From Mesocentrotus franciscanus (lineage: Eukaryota > Echinodermata > Echinoidea > Camarodonta > Strongylocentrotidae): DNA of 64,000 nucleotides. Where the stretch lies: the NCBI GenBank assembly GCA_037976565.1, contig CP137684.1:16771243-16835242 (forward strand), given 5' to 3'. The notes under the pieces were generated by a model, which saw only the letters and a program-made list of their open reading frames with translations, was not told the DNA's origin and ran no database searches. Positions within the stretch are counted from its first letter, which is position 1; each line of letters starts with the position of its first letter. This document shows positions 34,851 to 45,764 of the stretch, piece after piece. The position numbers were made by a program, and so were the translations under genes.

Positions 34851-37800
34851 CTAGTCCATCAAAAAAAAAAAACGGTAAGGTAAGGTACAACATTCGAAGT
34901 GATAACACACAAATGATAACGCATACATGAAAAAGATTTGTTACTGCTATATTTTTATTTTTTTAAATAAGTGAGTTAAAATATCGCCCTGTTATAAACT
35001 TTTCACCAAATATATTTTATACCTTCTCAGTTATGATTTTCCCTCAATGAAAAGTAGGGGTTTTGTTATTGAATTAAAAAATATTTATAACTAAAGCTTA
35101 GTGCATGATACATGTACAAGTTCGCCTTGTAAGTCACATTATCAATAAAACTGCTGCGCCCATGTATTGCTAAAATGCATTACATCATGCCAAGAATATC
35201 TTAATTTATATATCTCTTGTACACTTTCTTAAGGAATATTGTACATCAAAGGGCAGGAATACTTTTCACTTTGGGGTATGGTTTCCTTCAAAAAATATTG
35301 AAGCATATTGGTTCATCTATTCCATTATAAATATAAAGTGGCACTACAAGATGACCCATTTCCGGCATTAACTAGAGTTAAATGAATTCAATTCCCTTCA
35401 ACTTACAATCCCCTACTGGTGTAATGGTACATTCGGGGTCCAAGACTCCTACAGCACAGTATTCCCATCTCTTCGACGGATCAATAGTGTAACACCATGC
35501 AGTATAACTATTATCAGGGTTCCTGCAATAATTGTGAGCTCCAATAAAATTGTAAACCTGCTTATGGGGGTAATCGGATGACCATTGTTGGCAGATTTTA
35601 CCAGACACCGTCCGAGACAAGTTCTCAGCGTAATTGACCCCTTTAAGATCAAGCTGGCACGCAGGGGTCACTACGAGTTTAGAGGTCACGTTCAGGTTCA
35701 GGTTAGGTTCATGCTTACGATTCTCTGCGGTAAATGAGAGTAGAATAAGCGCGTACTAACTATGATTGTCACGAACGATTTGACCCGTTGAAAAATAGAG
35801 TACCGAAGTGCGTGGTCATACCGGCCAAGTTGTCAAGGTTATTGCTCGAGTCCGTTGCTTGAATAATTTCGCGGTGAACCTCATGAGCTGGCTCTGTTTT
35901 TTAGAACCAGTAGCCTGGACGACAAGCGAGTATCACGTTAGCACTTCTGTACTTTATCGCATCAGCACAGTATTAGGCAATTTCAATAGCATTATGCGTC
36001 ATTTTATGTGCGAATATGGCAATAATAAATGACGTATAAATGCAAACATGTTTTATATAATCACTACGGGATATCCATATCGCCCTTTAGTATTATAGCT
36101 GGATTTTTGAAATGGTGGTTACGATCGTTTTTATTGTTTTTTTTTAATGTTTAACAGTGGTGTCAAAGTCCCTTCCCTTCTGATCTCTAACCGAAAGGTA
36201 TAACGCACCAATAAACCTGTCTGCGGATTTTATGCATACGTCTTGAACGAAAGTCACTCTTGGCAACTATATAGGCTCGACAGAGAGGCGTGCCCGACAT
36301 GATAACAATTGATATATGAATTAAAGATGAATCCATCCTTAGAAACGTCAATATACAAAGCAGGTGAATTAAATACTTGATAGCATAAGGGCCGTTTCTG
36401 GAAACCGCCATGAGCCAAGTTTAACGGCTTGAAAATCGAACTGAAACGTGTGTTTAAAGGGGGATGTAGGGGATGTCCGCGAACTTAGACTCATCATGCT
36501 CATGATGATTTCGAGAAACTGGCCCCTGGACTTCTACAGAGAAACTAGACCATGCAGAATCTGGACAGAATCTTTATCAAATGAAGCTCTCCTTGTTCGC
36601 ATCTCTGCACTGCATTCCGTTAGCCGAAGATGGCATCATAAATGAATTATAAAAAAAATAAAATAAACCAGTCCCATGGATAAGGAAAGTATGGCCAACC
36701 TGGTTCGAGTTGGGCATTATATGGCGAATACTGCTTTGTTGGGAGGGGTATATTAGCAAAACGGCTTCTGCATTAAACTGCCGATGTTCCGATCAAAATA
36801 AAGTGAAAGTTTTGATATACATATTTTATTCCTATTTTTATTCCTTATCTTATACATACATATATATGTATGTATATGTTTTTGTTTGTGTGTGTGTTTG
36901 TGTGTGTGAGCGTGTGAGCGTGCGTGTGTGTGTGTGTGTAAGGAAATTACTTATACCACAGCTTTGGCAACTCTTCTGGAAATGGATGCAATACCAAAGG
37001 AAATGATAGAATAAAGTTGGCATAGCTAAAATCAAAATTCCCAATTGCTGTTCTCCCTTTTTGGAAATTTCTGCAAAGGTTCAAATAATGTCTCCGACGG
37101 TGTTCGAACCCCGGTCACTGGCTAAGAACACAAATGCCCAACCACTAGACCACGGAGACTGGCCAGTGGTTTCGGCGACATCAGACTCAATTAAATAGTT
37201 AAGGCATTAAGGTCAATCTGTCGGTTAATTGAATCTGGTGTTCCCGAAGCCACTGGCCAGTCTCCATGGTCTAGTGGTTAAGGCAGTGGCGTTTTAAGCC
37301 AGAGAACCCGGTCCGTTTACAGGCGAAATATTTGTTCAACCTTTTTAAACAAATTTAAAAAAGGAGGACAGCAATTGGGAACTTTGAGCTACGCAACCAC
37401 TATTCTCATGTGTTTTCGTAGTATATATAAAACATAACAAAATATAACATAACACCTGAGATCTCCAACTTCAACGATATCATTGACACAGTGCCATTGT
37501 TTTCTGTTTGTCTGCTCTCATCAACGAAGCTGATCGTATGGGTAGCCGTCTTGCGCAAAATTCTCAATTCTTTCAGAATAACTACTGTAAAATTGATAAA
37601 ATCTAAAAGGACACTGCCTCCCCAAAATAGCTAGATAATCATAACAATTTACCCAAAATTGATGATCTCGGTTTCATTTTACCCAAAAAAGAATTTCCCA
37701 CCCAATGAAATAAAAACTAATGACATTGTGTCAACGATGTCGTTGAAATTGCAGATCTCATTTTTTTGCCACCCTGTATATTCTAACGTTTATTGCAATA

Positions 37801-37909
37801 CTTCTCCTGACATCCGCTAGAGCTGTGACAAATCCAGCTGTCCATAGTCTCCTCACACCAGCCGTTTTTACAAGGGTTTCTCTCGCAATCTAAAATTAAC
37901 AAAAGATAC

Positions 37910-37940
<31 letters not shown>

Positions 37941-38203
37941 CGTATATATGTATATTTATGTGTACGGTTAACAATGAAATTATTCTTACCCTTACCAAGT
38001 ATTGAAATTTTAGATGTATGTGAAAAATTAATTTGGCCCGATTTTTTTTCTTGAGAATGTGAAATATCACATATTACATCTTAAAGTATTCAAATAAGGC
38101 CCTACTTTAACCAGTCCACCTTTCGCTCTAGGGTTACAAAAAACACGAAAAGCATCAAATTTACAAGGGGTATGAATAATTAGTTGTTAACTATATGTAT
38201 ATG

Positions 38204-38237
<34 letters not shown>

Positions 38238-39766
38238 CTTGTACAAACTATTTTTAACGTTGCACTAATAACGGTTAAATAGCTTTATGTATACAATTGT
38301 TTATATCATATATTTAAAATGAAGACTTAAAAGACACTACAGTAATGATGGTGATTATGATGATGATAATAGAAGTAACAATAATGATAACAATAATAAT
38401 AACAACAATAGTGATAATATTAAAGATAATAATAAGAATGATAATAATAATAACTATAACAGTAATAATAATAAAAACCCAATAATGAACGACAACAAAA
38501 GTAAAAGTAATAAAGATATTGTAGCATAATTACGTTATTTCAACATTTCCCCTTAAAGATACTATGTCCCTGTTGCAGCCAACATCAAATTCTGTAGAAC
38601 TTTGCAGGAATTATGAATATGTCATGTAATGTCCTATCTGTGAAATTTAAACGTTAGCAGTGTCCTAATATTCAAATTATGCAAGGAAACCCGTTTACTT
38701 GCTAGACTTCACTGTCAGACACTATTGAGTGACTGACTGGCTTTTTCATCTTTGGTAATAACATACATAAAATGAGCTGTAAAGGGTACATGAGCATTTG
38801 TCTACATCAATAACCCACTTCTTGTAATGGCCAAAATTAAACTGATTGAATCTTTGCGCAGCATAAAACGTACGACCATTCGGTACAATGGTCTGAAAAA
38901 TCAGACTATTACTTACTGGCTCTATAGCTCCTAAGTCGATTCGACAACTAATAGTCGTTATTTTCCCACTTAAAGACATTTTCAAGCCCCCTTTTTTAGG
39001 GAAGTTCTAAATTAGTATTGTCTTTCAAATGCCGTTGGAATTTAACCTTTTCATTTGTTTGGCCTGCAAATGGGACATAGTACCTTTAACGTCCTTCTCA
39101 AAAAGTGGAAAAAATATATCTTCTCATTTACCCTACCCTCCCTGCCCCACCCTTGCCTCGGGATCTACGCACAATCGTTGCCCTATCCCCTAGGATAGTT
39201 TTCCAGGGGTAGTTGTCCTAGAGAATGGTTGTCGTAGGGGTAGTTGTCTGGGGGTAGTTGTACGGGGGTTAGTTGTCCTAGGGGTAGCTGTCCGGGGGTA
39301 GTTGTCCGGGGGTAGTTGTCCTAGGGGTAGTTGTCTGGGGTACTTGTCCGGGGTGGTTGTCCCGGGGGTAGTCGTCCTAGAGGTTGGTTGCCCTAGGGGT
39401 AGTTGTCCTAAGGGGTAGTTGTCCTAAGGGGTAGTTGACTGGGGTGGTTATCCGGGGGTGGATGTCCAGTGGGTAGATGTCCTAGAACCGTGACCAACAG
39501 GGTGGTTACCATGGTAAGGGATCAAGAACATTAGAACAAATGTAGTAGTAGTAGCAGTAGTAATAAAAGAAGAAGAAGAAGAAGAGGAAGAAGTAGAAGT
39601 CGTAATAGTAGTACATGTAGTACTAGTAGTACTAGTATTAGCAGTTTTGGTAGTAGTATAATACTAGTAGTAGTACACTGTAGTAGTAGTAGAAGTAGAA
39701 GTAGCAGTAGTAGTAATAGTAGTAGTAGTGGTAGTAGTGGTAGTAGTAGTAGTAGCAGCAGCAGTA

Positions 39767-39799
<33 letters not shown>

Positions 39800-40359
39800 T
39801 TCAGTTCCATTGAAAAAATACATGTAAAATATCATTACATACAAATACTGTACTAAGGAAGCGAATTGACATTTTTGATATTCACACGCTGTATATGGTG
39901 ACATAAATTAACATATTTTGTAACTATTTGACAGTGCACACTCTCCACTCCCTTCGGAGCATGCCAGCCAGTCGCCCATTGTAAGGGCGCACATGGTATC
40001 GAAACCATTTAACACCAGGGTGGAGAGAAACAATGCTTAGATAAAAATCGGTGCTCAAGGACATAAGTGTCGTTACTGGGATCGAAAGATCGACCTTTCT
40101 GTTTCCAGGATGGTTACCATGGTAAGGGATCAAGAATATTAGAACAAATTTAGTAGTAGTAGCAGTAGTAATAAAAGAAGAAGAAGAAGTAGTAGTCGTA
40201 GTAGTAGTACATGTACTACTAGTAGTACTAGTATTAGCAGTTTTGGTAGTAGTATAATACTAGTAGTAGTACACTGTAGTAGTAGTAGAAGTAGAAGTAG
40301 CAGTAGTAGTAATAGTAGTAGTTGTGGTAGTAGTGGTAGTAGTAGTAGTAGCAGCAGTA

Positions 40360-40407
<48 letters not shown>

Positions 40408-40554
40408 CATGTAGTACTAGTATTAGCAGTTTTGGTAGTAGTATAATACTAGTAGTAGTACACTGTAGTAGTAGTAGTAGAAGTAGAAGTAGCAGTAGTA
40501 GTAATAGTAGTAGTAGTGGTAGTAGTGGTAGTAGTAGTAGTAGCAGCAGTAGTA

Positions 40555-40587
<33 letters not shown>

Positions 40588-40979
40588 TTCAGTTCCATTG
40601 AAAAAATACATGTAAAATATCATTACATACAAATACTGTACTAAGGAAGCGAATTGATATGCAGCCGTGCAAGGAACGACACGGCTGTTCCTCCTTGGGG
40701 TCCAGTAGCAAGAAAAAAAGTCATACGAGAAAAAAAAAGATAATCAGTAATTACCAGGGAATCTACACACTCTCTGTCCAGGATGAATTCCTAGTTTGCT
40801 TTTCCTTGCCAGGCAGTCACCACCCGCAGAAAAACCGTGGATGAGTTTGGGGATGGTCTGTACCATGTGGCCATTAAGTTGTTTCTTCTTACACTCGATG
40901 AACATTGGTAAGGTGTAATTCAGGCCTAAGCCGTCCGAACAACAGTTTTTTGTTCCACTGTTTGATGAGACGAGTTTAC
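34531..40979 (-). CDS. Secreted mosaic protein: Cys-rich exon, EGF-like, two kringles (partial gene)
   Basis: Four minus-strand exons are supported: 40979-40755, 37889-37788, 35724-35407 and 34850-34531. Every junction is phase 1 (one base before, two after), the pattern of shuffled extracellular domains, and each join keeps the frame. Order: Cys-rich segment, EGF-like domain, kringle 1, kringle 2, then a short Thr/Asn-rich tail and stop. Kringles bind proteins or peptidoglycan/lysine ligands in extracellular proteins; no protease domain follows in this window. The first exon begins in phase 1, so one or more 5' exons (signal peptide) must lie beyond 41 kb and were not found. The introns hold a SINE palindrome, MITEs, minisatellites and duplicated blocks. 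The EGF domain is degenerate, so a decaying gene is possible. Confidence 0.72.
35407..35724 (-). CDS. Kringle 1 exon
   Basis: Acceptor TTTACCGCAG and donor GATT|GTAAGT are both strong. About 22 linker residues precede the domain. The kringle contains CQLDLKGVNYAENLSRTVSG, then CQQW, NYCRNPD, WCYTIDP, WEYC and a last Cys in DPEC: six cysteines in canonical spacing. The exon encodes one whole domain, as in vertebrate and invertebrate kringle genes. Confidence 0.88.
35725..37019. other. Intron of the kringle gene; (TG)n tract
   Basis: Mostly A/T-rich with no domain seen. A (TG)n/(TA)n microsatellite lies at about 36850-36940. Open frames of 60-98 codons here show no family and overlap the microsatellite. 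Confidence 0.55.
37020..37398. mobile_element. Palindrome of two tRNA-derived SINE-like sequences
   Basis: Arms 37020-37197 and 37222-37398 are inverted copies around a ~25-bp centre. The left arm (minus) has a tRNA-like head: the 7-bp acceptor-like ends GTCTCCG/CGGAGAC close, the A box is TGGTCTAGTGGTTGG and the B box GGTTCGAAC, but the anticodon and T stems do not pair properly. The right arm (plus) keeps the A box and has a decayed B box. It lies in the intron between the EGF and kringle 1 exons. Confidence 0.8.
37597..37737. repeat. Second copy of the 29205-29340 segment
   Basis: Near-identical over about 140 bp; sits just beside the EGF exon. Confidence 0.8.
37788..37889 (-). CDS. EGF-like exon (degenerate)
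   Basis: Acceptor AATTTTAG. The 102-nt exon reads (D)CERNPCKNGWCEETMDSW, then ICHSSSGCQEKYC. The first three EGF cysteines and the PC.NG motif are present. The usual CxC near the end has become CHS, and an extra Cys and a Glu occupy positions normally held by an aromatic and Gly. The donor AAAC|GTTAGA is weak. Phase joins on both sides are consistent. Confidence 0.65.
37965..38195. mobile_element. GTTAAC-ended MITE copy (diverged), in TA-rich microsatellite
   Basis: Inverted ends around GTTAACAATGAAATTATTC and GAATAATTAGTTGTTAAC, flanked by (TA)n tracts (37915-37945 and 38205-38242). It is related to 45765-45991 and, partially, to 41625-41870. Confidence 0.7.
38553..39089. mobile_element. 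Full TTAAAGG TIR element, inverted relative to 11114-11619
   Basis: Ends TTAAAGATACTATGTCCC and GGGACATAGTACCTTTAA. About 537 bp, alignable to the 11.1-kb copy throughout, in reverse complement. Confidence 0.8.
39195..39500. repeat. GGGGTAGTTGTCC minisatellite, block B copy
   Basis: Same unit as at 29935-30220 with a different array of unit variants. Confidence 0.88.
39540..39805. repeat. (GTA)n microsatellite
   Basis: The minus-strand Tyr/Cys-run frame is an artefact of this repeat. Confidence 0.9.
39871..40109 (-). mobile_element. SINE-like repeat, copy 1
   Basis: About 240 bp almost identical to 41371-41612. On the minus strand it has a B-box-like TTTCGATCCCAG, followed by ACACTTATGTCCTTGAGCAC, a phrase typical of tRNA-derived SINE bodies. 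The 5' A-box end is not clear. Confidence 0.65.
40110..40658. repeat. Third partial copy of the GTA block
   Basis: Repeats CCATGGTAAGGGATCAAGAA, then a doubled GTA microsatellite and the end word AAGGAAGCGAATTGA of block B. Confidence 0.8.
40755..40979 (-). CDS. Cys-rich exon of the kringle/EGF gene, domain unassigned
   Basis: Predicted acceptor GCTATGACAG and donor CCTG|GTAATT give 75 codons with NCCSDG, FIEC, GDCLARK and RVCRFPG. I do not recognise the domain; a lectin-like or other extracellular module is possible. The upstream frame stays open through CLYHAMTGKLV into an adjacent MITE, so the exon may originally have started further upstream and been cut by that insertion. Confidence 0.5.
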
Positions 40980-41000
40980 CTGTCATAGCATGATACAAAC

Positions 41001-41294
41001 ATGGGGGGTGTTTCACAAAGACTAAGATCGACTTTAAGTTGGACTTAAGTATAGCGGGCCATCCATGCCATTGGTTGCTTTCCCCATTGGTCTCTAAATT
41101 ATAATCTTTAGATAATATTTTTTCCTTCAATAATGAACTATCAAAAAATGTAAATTCTGTAGATTTGAGACCACGATTTGTACGTCCCTTGAAGGCAAAT
41201 GCCAGTAAATGGTAAGAGCAAACAGTGGCATGAACGGCCTGTTATACTTAAGTCCAACTTAAAGTCAATCTTAGTCTTTGTGAAACACCCCCAT
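41001..41294. mobile_element. MITE with ~48-bp near-perfect TIRs
   Basis: The left end begins GGGGGTGTTTCACAAAGACT and the right end is its inverse ending AGTCTTTGTGAAACACCCCC. The arms pair over about 48 bp with one or two mismatches. It abuts the predicted 3' splice site of the exon at 40755-40979, only about 12 bases from the branch region. Confidence 0.88.
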
Positions 41295-41370
41295 GGTCAA
41301 ATAAACAGCGGATACTATATGATAACGTACTTTAGATTAATCTTCATTGTCCATGCTGATAGGGATGGAC

Positions 41371-41612
41371 ATTTTTGATATTCACACGCTGTATATGGTG
41401 ACATAAATTAACATATTTTGTAACTATTTGACAGTGCACACTCTCCACTCCCTTCGGAGCATGCCAGCCAGTCGCCCATTGTAAGGGCGCGCACATGGTA
41501 TCGAAACCATTTAACACCAGGGTGGAGAGAAACAATGCTTAGATAAAAATCGGTGCTCAAGGACATAAGTGTCGTTACTGGGATCGAAAGATCGACCTTT
41601 CTGTTTCCAGCT
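41371..41612 (-). mobile_element. SINE-like repeat, copy 2
   Basis: Direct-orientation duplicate of 39871-40109. It differs mainly by a GC dinucleotide insertion in GGGCGCGCAC. Confidence 0.7.
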
Positions 41613-41624
41613 GAGTGATAGCAA

Positions 41625-41870
41625 CTGAATTATACACACTTATTTGTAAATGTGATGGTATATTTTTGTGGGTGTTTGTTTTCCGTAACTCAAGAATGAA
41701 AGGTGGACTGAATGAATCAGGACCTTTGTTGAATATTTTCGGATGAAAATTTTAATGCGTCACATTCTCAAGAAACATAAATCGGGAAGAATGTTTTTCT
41801 TCACATACTTAACAAATGACAAAACTTGGTAAGGGTATGAAAAAGTGTGTTGTTAAAAACTGTAAATAAC
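41625..41870. mobile_element. Diverged copy of the GTTAAC-ended MITE family
   Basis: Shares GCAACTGAATTATACACACT, CTCAAGAA and CACATACTTAA in order with 45765-45991; the terminal GTTAAC is eroded. Confidence 0.55.
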
Positions 41871-41929
41871 CATTTTTTTCAAGAATGTGTTATATGTCAG
41901 CTGATCAAATTTTCTGCTTGAGGTAATTT

Positions 41930-42310
41930 ACTATTATCCCAGTCACACTAACGAGACTGACATGAGGTCAAAAACAGACCGAACAAGAAATTACACTATC
42001 CCGAATAGCTAAGGATCGGTCGGTTTGGTGTCGGTCCAGAGTCAGTTTGGCGATGTGAAGGAGGTATGATACCTCAGCTAGAGCAACAATCGAGACCGAT
42101 CTTAAATCGACACCAGACCACACAAGAAATTACATTACCCCCATTGGTAATTTTTTTTGTTTATCGGTCGGTTTGGAGTCGGTCTGAAACTGCAGTCACA
42201 ACAAGACCGACAATAGACCGACAGCAGATCGACCGATCAAAAATGATTAAATGTCGCTATGTCGGGAACATATGCAGGCCCGGCGACAAACCGACGATCT
42301 CGAACTGAAC
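41930..42310. repeat. GACCGA-rich direct repeat
   Basis: Two ~130-bp diverged copies, each with ACAAGAAATTACA followed by ATCGGTCGGTTTGG and GTCGGTC. CGGTC/GACCG words occur in both orientations. Possibly a decayed element; no coding content. Confidence 0.5.
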
Positions 42311-42466
42311 AGGGCCGTGCATCATAAAACTTGTTTTGGATAACAAATGCTAAATTCCCATGACAAATTTGCTGTCAGCTAATCAAATGCCATGATTTTG
42401 GTAGCTTATAACAGTAATTGCAACTTGTTATTGATAGAAAGCTCTATGAAACAGGGCCTTGGTACG
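42311..42466. mobile_element. Short MITE-like element with GGGCC..TCATAAAAC ends
   Basis: Begins AGGGCCGTGCATCATAAAAC and ends with the inverse-like CTCTATGAAACAGGGCC. About 155 bp with imperfect terminal symmetry. Confidence 0.5.
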
Positions 42467-43005
42467 CAGCCCTATTGCATCCTGGCAGATCACCGCATTT
42501 ATACTGATAGCCAAAATATACATACAAAAGTAGCACGGTTAGCTTTTAAAAAATCTATATAAGTGATGGCATTGGTCATAATTGGTAGTTGAAATGTGAG
42601 AGCGCAATGCTGTTATTAAGGGAGAGGTGGTGTGAGAGGTACGGTATTGTCTTCTTTAAACGTCGCTTTTCCGCCCTCCCTTCCTTTCTTCCTCTCCACC
42701 TTCTTTCTTTATTTTTTATTTTTTTCTTTCTCTCTCCTTCTCTTCTATTTCCCCTTTTGACGGGGGTATCTACGCCACTGCCACAGTCCTTACATCCCAT
42801 TGCAGTATACAAATGGCTACGATTGCTTGCAAACTTTTAAAGCAATTACCTCCAAGAAATTCCCCACTACCCGAGGTGATATTGATAGTAACCACTCAGG
42901 TTTCAAAATCTATGCACTACTATACATATTTTCTGTTGAAATCATAAAAATGGGAGTTTGGTAAACTATATATAAAGAGATAAATTGATGGTATAAAAAA
43001 ATTCT
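42467..43005. other. Intergenic, CT-rich tract
   Basis: A pyrimidine-rich low-complexity stretch at about 42660-42760; no gene is recognised. Confidence 0.5.
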
Positions 43006-43009
43006 CACT

Positions 43010-43480
43010 TTTTTATAGTCACGAACCTTTTTGAAGGTGCATGAGAGAAATATCACGAACATCAACAGAACCTTGGTTAAGGCATGAAGGACTAAATTTA
43101 TTTTGATATAATTATGATATGTAAATTACCTCACTTTGTTAAAATCATGAACCTTCGGAGGTGCATGAGAGCAATATCACGTACATCAATATAACCTTGG
43201 TAAAGGCATGAAGGACTAAATTTATTTTGATATAATTATGATATGTAAATTACCTCACTTTGTTAAAATCCTGAACCTATTCGAAGGTGTATGAGAGCAA
43301 CATCACGTACATCAACAGAACCTTGGTAAAGGCATGAAGGACTAAATTTATTTTGATTTTATTATAATATGTAAATTACCTCACTTTGTTAAAATCCTGA
43401 ACCTATTCGAAGGTGCATGAGAGCAATATCACGTTCATCAATATAACCTTGGTAAAGGCATGAAGGACTAAATATATTAG
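43010..43480. repeat. ~125-bp tandem repeat, 3.7 copies
   Basis: GGCATGAAGGACTAAAT recurs at 43081, 43205, 43331 and 43457. Monomers include AATTACCTCACTTTGTTAAA and CATGAGAGCAATATCACG. Non-coding. Confidence 0.88.
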
Positions 43481-43639
43481 GGTATACAAAGGGAAATTGA
43501 TACCAAAATATATTACAAAGCAAATGATAAAAGTGACGGAATAACTTATTTTCCCTGCTCGGAGGCTGATTGCAACATTTTCTCACTCGTCTCTGTAACC
43601 TGCTACCCTAAGTACTCTTGAATTGACATTCCACTCCAT

Positions 43640-45100
43640 ATCTTGTTTCCCTCCCATTCCTTTTTGGTTTCCCCGGCTAGGTCTGGTACCTTCTACTTTT
43701 TTTCCTTCCAATCAATTAATCATTCAAGAGACTCTGATGTCTTTCAATGGGGCCAAAGTATTTTGCCTTTCTTTTCTTAACCATCCCTATCAGGATATTT
43801 TGTTTAAGCACTGCCACATGCAGTATTGGTCTGTTAGTTTTCATATCCTGCCATGATATTCTCACCGTTCTCCTGTACATCCAATTTTCAAATGATGTGA
43901 TTTTCTTTTCCATATTCTGTTCCATACAATATAACAGACTAAACATAGCAATTTATAAGTCTCGTTCTAAGTTTAATTTTCTTGTTGAACAAAAGATTCT
44001 TACACACCAGTCACATGTATTGTTTCTATATGCTATATGCATTAAGTATTTATGTAACATCGTCCGTTTGGAGCCACAATGACATTGATCCATACTACTT
44101 TATCATGGAGTTAATAACGCCCTTGTGACCCCAAAACAGACATGTTATACTTGTCCGTTAACATCTTTGTACATTGTGTGTGACGTATTCTATCATAAAT
44201 AATATGACGTATAATAGCCCTGCATTATTGATAATAAAAAAAATTACCTTAGATTTCATAACATTCATAATTTAGGCCAAACTCTTCACCTTTTACTTGT
44301 ACAACATCTAGGCCAGGATACAGTATCACCCGCTACCGCAAATTATTAATGTTTACTCCAACACAAATTAAATCATTTTAGGTTATCGAGTTCTTCTTTT
44401 GTGATCTCATCTGGGCCTTCAGCTTTAGAAGCTCACAGTAAATGCAGAGCATGTTTAACTTATGTTCAAGTGACATAAGTATGATTGAACCCTCATCATC
44501 AATTATTTGATGTTCTGGACCTCTGTCATCAAATAGGTCATGGATATATTTTCCCCATCTTTTCTGTATGTCTTCTTGTTCAAAGAGGGAGATTGTTCCA
44601 TCTTTGCTTTTGATACACCCGCTTGGTGCTGTGTTTTATTTTCTATTTAAATGCTTGATTTCTCTGTGCATTTCTTTGGTTTGGTGTGTCTTAGACAAAT
44701 TTTTAAACTTTTGCACATTTCTGAGTTAGTCGTTCTTCTTTTCCCCTTTTGCATTCAGTATCAATTTCTTTGTTGATGTCTCTATACAATCTGGAGTTCT
44801 TTACTTGATTCCTCATTTCCTGCATCGAATTCAATATCTTTTCTGTAACCCGTAGTTGTTTTGCGTGTTTCTTTTTAGTTGGTACATGTAATATTTTTTT
44901 TGCATTTTAAGGATTTTCCTTCAAACATTTCCAATCCATTACAAGTCTCTTAATGTCACTTACATCATTACGTGAATGTTCTACTTTTTCTATGATCAAA
45001 CAATTAAACCTATATTTCACTTCTCGAAGGTATTTTCTGCTATGCCTGTTTTATTCAGTGATGTGATATCTAGGTAAGAGTTAATTTTGTTTTTGAAAGT
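43640..45100 (-). mobile_element. LINE relic (endonuclease/reverse transcriptase type)
   Basis: Minus-strand fragments of a non-LTR retrotransposon ORF2 in order: GCIKSKDGTI/FEQEDIQKRWGKYIHDLFDD (about 44630-44520) and KAEGPDEITKEELD (about 44420-44380), both typical of the linker and early RT region. A C-terminal piece with FENWMYRRTVRISWQD and KKRKAKYFGPIERHQSLL lies at 43946-43716. Frameshifts and a large internal deletion remove most of the RT. An old, inactive copy. Confidence 0.78.
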
Positions 45101-45764
45101 CGGTTCTTTATCTTTATTTTTTACTTCAATCAATGACATCACAAGCTCATTATAACCAAGGCGCCAAAGTGTCGAGTGATTTAAAAAAAAAACCTTTTTT
45201 AAATGTTTTTTTTTTTAATTGTCATATTAAAATTGTCAATTTTTTCCCAAACTATAAATTTGTCTTATTCTGTAGTCTGAACCTCCTAATAAAACCAATC
45301 CCAAATGCATATGCAGAAAATCAAAGAAATGCCATAATCCCCGATCTCACTCATGAGCCTCAAAAGTTACATACCCGAAGATTAAGATAAGATTAAGATT
45401 TGAAACTTTATGAAGAATTATTTAGACTAATGGTAAAATTACTTGATAATTTGAAACTGTACATGAATATAAACTCTGATTTATACGGCAAAGTTAGGTT
45501 CACTTTTTGTAATTCTACTTATCTTTTTGTTAAACGGCATACGACTCCATCGGGTATGCCAATTCAGGGTGACATTTTTTAAAACTTCGATTCCTCTGAA
45601 AGACCACTGAATCTCATTCTTGGCATAAACATACGAAACGTTTTATTGCAAATGATGGTATACAAAAGGACACATAATTTAGAGACACGGTAAGAAATAA
45701 TATGACTCAAAATTAAATATTCTGATTACTTTTTCCATAAAAAGAAGAAGTATATATATACATA
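45101..45764. other. Intergenic, nothing recognised
   Basis: A/T-rich; the two open frames of 60-85 codons show no family. Confidence 0.45.

Larger units (their letters stand above)
38262..39870. repeat. Segmental block B (paralogous to 29413-30690)
   Basis: Contains the AAT-rich tract (38340-38480), the complete inverted TTAAAGG element, the G-rich minisatellite (39195-39500) and the GTA tract (39540-39800). Confidence 0.82.

Noticed and set aside
37081..37152. Second functional tRNA gene on the minus strand
   Set aside because: Acceptor ends and A/B boxes are present but the anticodon and T stems do not pair; it is one arm of a SINE palindrome.
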